A stretch of DNA of 64,000 nt from NCBI GenBank assembly GCA_963779515.1, contig CAVZYN010000005.1, positions 124,001 to 188,000 of the forward strand, written 5' to 3'. This stretch comes from CAVZYN01 sp963779515. Lineage in GTDB: Bacteria > Pseudomonadota > Alphaproteobacteria > Rhizobiales > Hyphomicrobiaceae. Of the stretch, positions 57,540 to 64,000 are shown piece by piece. Position 1 is the stretch's first letter. Every line of letters starts with the position of its first letter. The notes beneath the pieces were generated by a model, which searched no databases, was not told the origin of the DNA, and saw only the letters and a program-made list of their open reading frames with translations. A program made the translations under genes and the position numbers.

Positions 57540-58139
57540 TCAGCGCGGCGTGATTGTCAGCCCCGCCAAGTACTCGGAACATGCCACGATGTCGTCCTCC
57601 GAAATCGACTTCATCAACGTTGTCATGCCCGGGTTATTGGCGCGCACGCCGTTGCGGGTCTCGATCATGGTGCGTAGCAGATACTCGCGGGTCTGGCCGG
57701 CAAGTCGGGCTTGCGTGCCCTCGCCCCTGTACTCGTCCTGGTGGCAGCCGGTGCAACCCACTGCGGTGTTGGCTCTGGCGGCCTTCAGCGCCACGTCGTC
57801 TTTGGCTGGCGGAACCGTCGTGCGCGGCCACGGCTTCTTGGAGTAATATTCCGCCAGCACCATCAGATCCTCGCGCTCAAGCTGCTCGATGACAGCTGTC
57901 ATCTGCTCGTGCTTGCGGTCGCCGCGCTTGTAGTCCCTTAGTTGCAGGTAGAGATAGCCCTGATGCTGGCCCCAGATGATCGGCACCAGTTTGTCTTGCG
58001 GCAGCCCATTATCGCCGTGGCAGGCCGCGCACAGCTGCACCTGCTCCTGCAGCCGCTTGGACGTCTGGGCCACGGCCGGCAACGCATGCGCTGCCATCAT
58101 CGCCGCCGCCAGTGCCCATCGCCATCTGCGCTCCGACAT
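57540..58139 (-). CDS. Dihaem cytochrome c, c4-like (199 aa)
   Basis: ATG 58139 gives a signal peptide (WALAAAMMAAHALPAVAQ). Two haem sites are seen, CAACHGDNG near residue 37 and CTGCHQDEY near 129, with likely methionine ligands in MTAVIEQL and MTTLMKSI regions. This two-domain layout fits cytochrome c4/c553-type electron acceptors. It lies 105 bases after the PQQ dehydrogenase and is the most likely surviving electron acceptor for it, given that the other cytochrome gene nearby is broken. Confidence 0.88.
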   Translation of the reverse strand: MSERRWRWALAAAMMAAHALPAVAQTSKRLQEQVQLCAACHGDNGLPQDKLVPIIWGQHQGYLYLQLRDYKRGDRKHEQMTAVIEQLEREDLMVLAEYYSKKPWPRTTVPPAKDDVALKAARANTAVGCTGCHQDEYRGEGTQARLAGQTREYLLRTMIETRNGVRANNPGMTTLMKSISEDDIVACSEYLAGLTITPR

Positions 58140-58244
58140 CGTCTGTCCTTGGTCTGCCTTGTCCCAAAACGCGCGATGGACGCGAAACGCCGCGCCCATC
58201 GCAGATTCTTGTAGCCGACAGATGTAGAATGTCCAGCGCCGCCC

Positions 58245-59963
58245 TCAATCGCTAAGCGAGAACGCGATTAAGGTGTTGCCGCGCTTGTAGTCGAGCTGCG
58301 TGTTACCGCCGGCAGCGACCACGATGAACTGGCGGCCACCGACCGTGTAGGAGGAGGGCGGCGCGTTGACGCCAGCGCCGGCCTGGAAGCGCCACAGCTC
58401 CGAGCCCGTGTCGGAATCGTAAGCGCGGAACAGGCCGTTGCCTTCGCCCGTGAACACGAGGCCGCCTGCGGTCGCCAGGATGCCGCCGATCATCGGCTGC
58501 TGCGTCTTGACCTGCCAGCGGATCTTGCCGGTGTTGTAGTCGACCGCCGTCACATTGCCCCACTGCTCCTCGGTCGGGATCACCTTGAAGGCGCCGCCGA
58601 GCCACAGCTTGCCCTTCGGATAGGGCGTCGACTCGACGTGGTAAGTCATCGGCTGGTGCAGGTTAATGGCGTAGGCCAGGGATTTTGTCGGATCGATCGC
58701 CATCGGCGACCACTCGACGCCGCCGTTAGCGCCGGGCAGCATGCGCGTGCCATCCTTGGTCGGCAGCACCCACATGTTCTCCTGCGGCACCATCGCCTCG
58801 GAGAAGCGGATCAGGCTGCAGTCCTGCGCGTTATGCACGTAAACATGCCCCGTCTTGCCGCCGTGGAGCACGCCTTTGACCATGTTGCCGTCGCGGCCGC
58901 TGACCATGGTGATGATCGGCGGGCTGACAGCGTCCAGATCCCACACGTCGTGCGCGATGTACTGGTAGTGACAAGCGTAGCGACCCGTGTTCAGGTCGAC
59001 GGCGACGAGCGAGTTCGTATAGAGGTTGTCGCCGGGCCTGAGCGAGCCGTCGAGGTCGGGAGAGGGATTGCCGACCACAAAGTAGATACGATTGGACTCG
59101 AGATCGACAGCCGGGTTCTGCCACACGCCGCCGCCCAGAGTCTTGTAGGGGTCTCCGATCCTGGCGAGATCGGCCTTCTCCTTGGCGATATCGCGTTTCA
59201 TGTCGCGCCCAGTAGCGTCATGCGTCGCCCAAACGCCAACTGAATTCTCAGGAATCGTGAAGAAGGTCCACAGCAGCTTGCCGTCCTTGACGTCGAACGC
59301 CTTGACGAAGCCACGGACGCCATACTCGCCACCGTTGGTGCCGATCAGAACCTTGTCCCCGACGACCGTGGGCGCCATCGTCTCGGAGTAGCCCAGCTCC
59401 GGATCGGCGATCTGCACCTCCCACAGCTGCTTGCCGGTCTTGGCGTCGAGCGCCAGCATCTTGGCGTCGAGCGTGGCCATGAACACGCGGTCGCCAGCCA
59501 CCGCCACGCCGCGGTTGTTGGGGCCGCAGCAGTAAACCGTGATGGGGCCCATCTTGTGCTTGAAGTGCCAGAGCTGCTCACCGGTGCGCGCGTCGACCGC
59601 GTAGACGTGGTTGAACGAGGTGGTGAAGTACATGACGCCGTTGACGATGATCGGCGAGGTCTCGAAGCTGTCCTTCACCTCGGTCTGGAACATCCAGGCC
59701 GGGCGCAGCTTGTGTACGTTGGTCGCGTTGATCTGCTTGTTGGGGACGTAGCGCGTCTGCGCGTAGTTGTGGTTGGTGTGCAGGAAGTTATTGCTGTCGC
59801 CAGCCGCGCGATTGAGCATGTCCTGGGTGACAGTGTTCATGTCACCCCATTTGCTTGCGCCCTTGACCTCCTGGGCCGTGGCCGCCGTTGCTCCGGCGAG
59901 ACCGACTGCGGCGGCAACCGCCGTGCTGTAACCGAGTGCTCGAACCCATCCGAACCGAAACAT
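58245..59963 (-). CDS. PQQ-dependent alcohol dehydrogenase, lanthanide-type signature (572 aa)
   Basis: GGAGG five bases before ATG 59963, signal peptide, then an eight-bladed quinoprotein propeller with W-motifs (GEQLWHFKHK, GKQLWEVQIADP, GKIRWQVKTQQP). The adjacent cysteines C145-C146 form the ring over PQQ. Metal site residues by alignment are E213 (GGEYGVRG), N299 (VGNPSPD), catalytic D342 and the extra D344 (HDVWDLD). The extra Asp two residues after the catalytic one marks lanthanide-dependent enzymes such as XoxF and PedH. There is no fused cytochrome domain. Substrate class (methanol or longer alcohol) is not decided by sequence reading. Confidence 0.92.
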   Translation of the reverse strand: MFRFGWVRALGYSTAVAAAVGLAGATAATAQEVKGASKWGDMNTVTQDMLNRAAGDSNNFLHTNHNYAQTRYVPNKQINATNVHKLRPAWMFQTEVKDSFETSPIIVNGVMYFTTSFNHVYAVDARTGEQLWHFKHKMGPITVYCCGPNNRGVAVAGDRVFMATLDAKMLALDAKTGKQLWEVQIADPELGYSETMAPTVVGDKVLIGTNGGEYGVRGFVKAFDVKDGKLLWTFFTIPENSVGVWATHDATGRDMKRDIAKEKADLARIGDPYKTLGGGVWQNPAVDLESNRIYFVVGNPSPDLDGSLRPGDNLYTNSLVAVDLNTGRYACHYQYIAHDVWDLDAVSPPIITMVSGRDGNMVKGVLHGGKTGHVYVHNAQDCSLIRFSEAMVPQENMWVLPTKDGTRMLPGANGGVEWSPMAIDPTKSLAYAINLHQPMTYHVESTPYPKGKLWLGGAFKVIPTEEQWGNVTAVDYNTGKIRWQVKTQQPMIGGILATAGGLVFTGEGNGLFRAYDSDTGSELWRFQAGAGVNAPPSSYTVGGRQFIVVAAGGNTQLDYKRGNTLIAFSLSD

Positions 59964-60084
59964 GTATCCTCCCTGGCAGTCGAGAATTGTCATGGTTGCA
60001 GCGCTTATTTGGTGATCTAGGATGCCGTGCAGATACACCGACTATCGTGCTAGCGGTGACTGGTGTCAATCGCCCGTCGGCCGC

Positions 60085-60300
60085 GACGCTCGGCCCCCGC
60101 GCGACGGTCGCGGGCAAGACCCTCGCCGAACAGCTCGAAGCCTGTGCGACCTGTCACGGCACGAGCGGCAACTCCGAGTTCGAGAGGATCTCCTCGCTCG
60201 CCGGCCAGCCGGAGCCGTTCCTTTCAACCAGCTGATTCCGTTCCGCGAGGGCCTGCATACCTCGGATCAGGTGTCGCCGTTCGCCAAGGGGCGGGCTGGC
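60085..60300 (+). pseudogene. Cytochrome c remnant, frameshifted and truncated
   Basis: One frame reads LAEQLEACATCHGTSGNSEF and on to GQPEPFL, a c-type haem site (CATCH) with flanks typical of c4/c553 cytochromes. The continuation FNQLIPFREGLHTSDQVSPFAKG lies in the next frame, so a one-base change near 60221 broke the gene. After about 60290 the similarity ends without the methionine-ligand part. No signal peptide is obvious. It is divergent from the dehydrogenase, 120 bases from its start. Confidence 0.75.
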
Positions 60301-60344
60301 GCACGACCTCGCCCTCCGGCCTTAAAGGTGCGTCGGCCGCAGAT

Positions 60345-61468
60345 TCAGCCAGCGGGACGGTGCGCTACTGAATTCATGCGTCGGTAGACGAACTCCGGTG
60401 CCGGCGCGGCCGATTCCGCCTCGGCGAGCGCGGCGATTGTCGCGCGGTGTGACGACTTGGCGCAAACCGGATCGGCGTTCGTCGCATCGCCGGTGATGGC
60501 CAACGCCTGGCAGCGGCAGCCGCCCCAATCGACCTCCTGGAACTCGCAGGAGCGGCAAGGTTCCTGCATCCAGGCCGTGCCGCGGAAGGCGTTGAAGGCG
60601 GACGAGTGGAGCCAGATGTCGCGCAGCGGCCGATCCCTGATGTTGTCGAAGGTGAGCGACGGGATCGTCTCCGCCGCATGACAGGGCAGCACCTTGCCCG
60701 ACGGCGTGACGTTGATGATGCCGCGGCCCCAGCCGCCCATGCAGGCCTTGGGCCGCCGGGCGTAGTAGTCGGACGCTACGTAGTCGATCGTCAGCACGCC
60801 GGCGAGCCGCGTCCGCGCCTCTCTGACCACCTCCAGAGAGCGGACGACCTGTGCGTGAGACGGCAGCAGCGCGCCACGGTTCGCCAGCGCCCATCCATAG
60901 TATTGCACGTTGGCGATCTCGAGCCGAGCGGCGCCGAGCGAGACGGCCAAACCAATGATCGACTCCAGTTTGTCGAGGTTCTGGCGGTGCACCGGTGCGT
61001 TGATCGTGAGCGCCAGACCGAGGTCTCGCACGATCCCCGCCAGCGCTAGCTTGCGGGCATGCGCTCCCTCCACCCCGGCGATACGGTCGGCGCTGGCGGC
61101 GGTCGCATCCTGGATCGAGATCTGCACGTGCATGAGACCGGCGGCGGCCAGCGCGGCGAGCCGCTCACGCGTGACACCGTAGCCCGAGGTGATCAGGTTC
61201 GCGTAGAGCCCGCGCTCGCTCGCGCGAGCCACGATCTGCTCCAGATCACGCCGCGCCGTCGGCTCGCCGCCCGAGAGGTGCAGCTGCAGCATACCGAGAG
61301 CCGCTGCCTGGTCGAGCACGTCGAGCCACTCGGCGGTGGTCAGCTCGGCGCCGCGCGCTCGAGCTCGAGCGGGTTCGAGCAATAGGGGCACTGCAGTGGA
61401 CAGCGGTGCGTCAACTCCGCCAGGAGCCCAACCGGCACTGAAATGCCTGGCGCTACCTCGTCGCTCAT
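60345..61468 (-). pseudogene. pqqE: PQQ biosynthesis radical SAM protein PqqE, split by a one-base deletion
   Basis: Start 61468 (MSDEVAPGISVPVGLLAELT) overlaps pqqD as ATGA. The radical-SAM cluster motif CPLQCPYC is intact, but the frame stops at 61340 after LELERAAPS. The rest (ELTTAEWLDVLDQAAALGML, HLSGGEPTARRDLE, and the auxiliary cluster cysteines CMGGWGRG and CRSCEF...GGCRCQA) is in another frame from about 61355 to 60345. Restoring one base in GAGCGCGCGGCGCC rejoins them as LELERxGAELTTAEW. PqqE crosslinks Glu and Tyr of PqqA. All other pqq genes look intact, so an assembly error is a serious alternative. Confidence 0.85.
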
Positions 61469-61779
61469 GCTGTGACATATCCCTTGTCGGCCAGCTCCTG
61501 CAGTACGGGCAGAATGTCGGCCAGGATATCCGCTGCCGCCGCATCGTACTCGGCAGCGAGCGCGGCGGCCATGGCCTCGACCGAGCGCTGACCGTCGCAC
61601 ATCTGGAGCACCTCGACCGCAGTCTCGCTCGGTGTCAACAAACGCTCCGGCGCGAGCAGTATCCAGTGCTTGCGCGTCTCGTCGAACCTCAGTCTGGCGT
61701 GACGCGCCAGCGCCGGCTGCGACGCCGCCGAGATGACGAGGCGCTGACGCGGGCCGGCACTGTCGCCGCTGCCGCTCAT
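61465..61779 (-). CDS. pqqD: PQQ precursor peptide chaperone PqqD
   Basis: 104 residues from ATG 61779, which overlaps the pqqC stop (ATGA). A winged-helix peptide-binding fold: ARHARLRFDETRKHWILLAPERLL, then a SETAVEVLQMCDGQRSVEAM helix-turn-helix. It delivers PqqA to PqqE. The frame upstream of 61779 is the reverse overlap with pqqC and not coding. Confidence 0.92.
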   Translation of the reverse strand: MSGSGDSAGPRQRLVISAASQPALARHARLRFDETRKHWILLAPERLLTPSETAVEVLQMCDGQRSVEAMAAALAAEYDAAAADILADILPVLQELADKGYVTA

Positions 61780-62537
61780 GACGGCCTCGCCTTTAAGTCC
61801 GCGGGCCAGTCGTCGGGCACGAAGGCGCCGGGCGGGATCAAGCCTGGCGCGACATAGGCGTGGTGCAGCGCGTCGAGCTGCGCCCACAGCACGCCGCACT
61901 TGAAGCGCAGCGCGTCGAGCACAGCCGCCTGCTGCTCGCGCGAGCGAGCGTGCGCCCGCACATACGCCAGCGCGAAGGCTGCGTCCTCGGTCGCCTGCCC
62001 GAGCCGGCGCCGGAAATAGCGCATCACGTCCTCGGTGATGAAGCCGTAGCCCTCCAGCATGCCGGTGATGCGTTGGCGATGGATCGTGGGCGCAAACAGC
62101 TCGGTCAACGACGAGGCGACGGCCTCGAGCAGCGTCTCCTCGCGCACGAACCGCACGTAGGCTTCGACCGCAAACCGCGTCGCCGGCAAGGCGCCTCGCA
62201 TCGAGACGACATAGTCACGATCAAGGCCAAGGCCTGTCGACAGCACGAGCCATCGCTCGATGCCGCCCTCCTCGGTGCCATCACCATCGTGGTCCGCGAT
62301 GCGATGGCGCCATTGACGGCGCAACTCCCGGTCATGGGTGCGGCTGATCAAGGCCGCATCCTTGCGCGGCACCGCCGCCTGATAGCAGTAGCGGTTGAGG
62401 GCCCAAGCCTGCACCTGGCCCTTGGAAAGCTTGCCGCCGTGGAGAAGGTGGTGAAACGGATGCTTGTCGTGATAGCGCTCGGCGCCGATCGCGCGCAGCG
62501 CCGCCTCTAGCCCGTCGGGGGAGAGGATCTCACTCAC
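61776..62537 (-). CDS. pqqC: Pyrroloquinoline-quinone synthase PqqC
   Basis: Cofactor-free oxidase that performs the final ring closure and eight-electron oxidation in PQQ synthesis, 253 residues. Haem-oxygenase-like helical fold with ERYHDKHPFHHLLHGGKLSKGQVQAWALNRYCYQ near the N-terminus and YVRAHARSREQQAAVLDALRFKC near the C-terminus, both family-typical. Overlaps pqqB by eight bases and pqqD by four. Confidence 0.95.
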   Translation of the reverse strand: MSEILSPDGLEAALRAIGAERYHDKHPFHHLLHGGKLSKGQVQAWALNRYCYQAAVPRKDAALISRTHDRELRRQWRHRIADHDGDGTEEGGIERWLVLSTGLGLDRDYVVSMRGALPATRFAVEAYVRFVREETLLEAVASSLTELFAPTIHRQRITGMLEGYGFITEDVMRYFRRRLGQATEDAAFALAYVRAHARSREQQAAVLDALRFKCGVLWAQLDALHHAYVAPGLIPPGAFVPDDWPADLKARPS

Positions 62538-63465
62538 AACGCACCTCCATGCCGTCGTGCGCGACCTCCCAGCCGGCCCGTTCGACGGCCCTGCGCTCGG
62601 GCGAGCCCTCGATCAGGACCGGATTGGATGTATTGATGTGCACGTAGATGCGACGCCCGACGTCGAGGCCGGCAAAGGCCGCGAGCGAGCCGTCCGGCCC
62701 CGACATGCTGATGTGCCCCATCCGCCGCCCGGTCTTCTCGGAGAGACCTTGGGCAACGAGCTCATCATCCCGGTAGAGCGTGCCATCGAATATCACCAGC
62801 GCTGCTCCGCGAATCCGGTTGCGCAACGTCGCATCGATGGCAGCGCAGGCAGGAAGATAGAAGAAGTGCTGCCCGGTGGCCGTTTCGCTCACCTTGAGCC
62901 CGATGGTGTCGCCTTCGCGCGTTCCGAGCCCGGCGCCAGCGCTGGTGTCCTCGAGATAGAGCGCAATCTTGCCCGGCACTGGCAACGGCTCCACCGTGAG
63001 GCCGAGCCCCGCTCCGGAGTTCGCAAGCGCGGTTGGCTGCCCAATTGTCAACGCCCCGCGCGTGACACAGTCCGGGCTCAAGACATTGAAAATGCTGTTC
63101 GCCGCGAGCACATCGAGCACACGCTCGGTCCCATAGATGGTGAGCGGCTGTCGTTCCCTGAGGCTCAACAGGCCCCCGATATGATCGACATCGGCGTTGG
63201 TCAAGACAATGGCGCGGATGGGACTGTTGCGAATGGGGCCATCTGCGCGGGGATGCAGCTCGGGCGTCGCGGCAATCTGCTGGCGGATGTCGGGCGAGGC
63301 ATTCAAGAGCACCCAGGCCGCGCCGTCGCAGCTCACGGCGAGTGACGATTGGGTCCGCGCCGCCGCCCAGCTTTCACCTGCCCACGCGGCCCGGCTGGTT
63401 GGTGCATTACAGTTCCACTGAGGGAACCCCCCACCGGCCGCGGAGCCTAGAACCTTGATGCGCAC
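62530..63465 (-). CDS. pqqB: PQQ biosynthesis protein PqqB
   Basis: Metallo-beta-lactamase-fold protein of 311 residues, needed in the PQQ pathway (hydroxylation of the crosslinked tyrosine). Seen: VLGSAAGGGFPQWNCNAP at the N-terminus, NASPDIRQQI, and TNADVDHIGGLLSLRE in place of the HxHxDH motif, which is normal for PqqB. DGTLYRDDEL and GRRMGHISMSGPDGS are also family-typical. It follows pqqA by 108 bases. Confidence 0.95.
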   Translation of the reverse strand: MRIKVLGSAAGGGFPQWNCNAPTSRAAWAGESWAAARTQSSLAVSCDGAAWVLLNASPDIRQQIAATPELHPRADGPIRNSPIRAIVLTNADVDHIGGLLSLRERQPLTIYGTERVLDVLAANSIFNVLSPDCVTRGALTIGQPTALANSGAGLGLTVEPLPVPGKIALYLEDTSAGAGLGTREGDTIGLKVSETATGQHFFYLPACAAIDATLRNRIRGAALVIFDGTLYRDDELVAQGLSEKTGRRMGHISMSGPDGSLAAFAGLDVGRRIYVHINTSNPVLIEGSPERRAVERAGWEVAHDGMEVRCE

Positions 63466-63573
63466 GCCAAGCTACCGTTGAAGCAACATCCAAACACCAG
63501 ACAGCTCAACGTCTACCGCCCAAACTGCCGCCGCGCGCTAAGGTCACTATCGTCGAGTCAGAAGAGCCGCTAT

Positions 63574-63675
63574 TCAGATCTCGGTATCGGTCTCCGACGA
63601 TCGATATGCGGTCACCTCGAGCGCCACGTCCTGCTCGCACAGCTGCGGCTTGCGCCAAACCTTCTTGATGGTCAT
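63574..63675 (-). CDS. pqqA: PQQ precursor peptide PqqA (33 aa)
   Basis: From ATG 63675, right after CAGGAGA, a 33-residue peptide contains the conserved crosslink pair E20 and Y24 (ALEVTAYRS), the residues joined to make the PQQ skeleton. The WRKPQLCE part before them is typical. It heads the pqqABCDE operon; its promoter should lie between 63676 and the divergent ATPase start at 63792. Confidence 0.93.
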   Translation of the reverse strand: MTIKKVWRKPQLCEQDVALEVTAYRSSETDTEI

Positions 63676-63791
63676 TCTCCTGCTCCTGAGTATTCGGCAC
63701 GCTGGCCAAGGCGACTTGACTATTAGGCAATGCTGCGCCCTATGCAACGTCATGTCAAGTCGCCGCAGCCCAAGCAGAATCGTCCTCCCGT

Positions 63792-64000
63792 ATGCCGCAA
63801 AGCGAGACACCCACGGCGCGTGCGCCTGTCGACACGGGACATGCTCCGCCCCTCTTGGTCGAGAACCTATCTTACTCTTTTGGACCGAAGCGGGCGCTTG
63901 ATGAGGTTTCGTTTTGCATGCTTCGTGGCCACTTCACGGCACTGCTCGGGCACAATGGAGCCGGCAAGACCACACTTTTCTCGCTCGTCCTGCGCTTATT
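63792..64000 (+). CDS. ABC transporter ATP-binding protein of PQQ loci, cut by window edge
   Basis: From ATG 63792 the frame is open to the end (69 residues): a variable N-terminus, then LLVENLSYSFGPKRALDEVS and Walker A GHNGAGKTT. It is divergent from pqqA. Its position next to pqq genes fits the ABC ATPase that normally accompanies the substrate-binding-like and propeller genes found at 54297-56538. The C-terminus lies outside the window. Confidence 0.85.
   Translation, partial: MPQSETPTARAPVDTGHAPPLLVENLSYSFGPKRALDEVSFCMLRGHFTALLGHNGAGKTTLFSLVLRL

Overview
The window looks like chromosome of an alphaproteobacterium, most likely Hyphomicrobiales (Rhizobiales; a Bradyrhizobium/Rhodopseudomonas/Xanthobacteraceae-like lineage). 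The evidence is GC-rich DNA, DUF1127 proteins, short palindromic intergenic repeats of rhizobial style, a phoR-pstSCAB-phoU-phoB cluster and a pqqABCDE plus PQQ-dehydrogenase locus. No tRNA, rRNA or CRISPR array was seen. Both window edges cut genes: an M19 dipeptidase on the left and an ABC ATPase on the right.

Layout. (1) 1-14.8 kb is housekeeping-like: M19-family protein, secreted protein of unknown function, Xaa-Pro aminopeptidase, two small DUF1127-type proteins, PrmA with a long Lys/Ala-rich N-terminus coupled to a DUF3754 protein, a UvrD/PcrA helicase, and a large AsmA protein. Several gaps carry hairpin repeats. (2) 15.0-34.4 kb is the most unusual part: a four-gene export cluster (TolC-like lipoprotein, HlyD adaptor, GAF-HlyD protein, PqqD-like/M50 protease/HlyD fusion) followed by a giant surface-protein gene of about 4,366 codons. 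That gene has an LEPR motif, a DUF4347 domain with a His/Cys pair, VCBS/tandem-95/cadherin-like repeats and a non-RTX C-terminus. No ABC ATPase lies in the cluster, so it resembles type I secretion with the motor replaced or supplied elsewhere. The giant gene is split by three separate +1 frameshifts that together restore the frame. (3) 34.5-41.1 kb is a complete phosphate-starvation cluster on the minus strand, with a three-unit PHO-box candidate before pstS.

(4) 41.2-43.9 kb is a decayed mobile patch. An IS3-family element with definable ends and a GCT target duplication sits inside an already frameshifted HTH antitoxin-like gene, next to an integrase that has lost its catalytic half. (5) 44.0-53.4 kb is a LysR regulator divergent from an eight-gene unit: a Liv-type ABC importer followed by acyl-CoA dehydrogenase, quinone-type oxidoreductase and acyl-CoA ligase, fitting uptake and CoA-dependent breakdown of an organic acid.

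(6) 53.8-64 kb is a PQQ locus: pqqABCDE, a PQQ alcohol dehydrogenase carrying the DxD signature of lanthanide enzymes, a dihaem cytochrome c, and the beta-propeller, substrate-binding-like and ABC ATPase genes that commonly accompany such loci, plus an exported ankyrin protein. pqqE has a one-base deletion, and a second cytochrome gene beside the dehydrogenase is a frameshifted remnant. Recurrent single-base frameshifts in otherwise intact genes raise the possibility of consensus sequencing errors, which should be settled before calling these genes dead.
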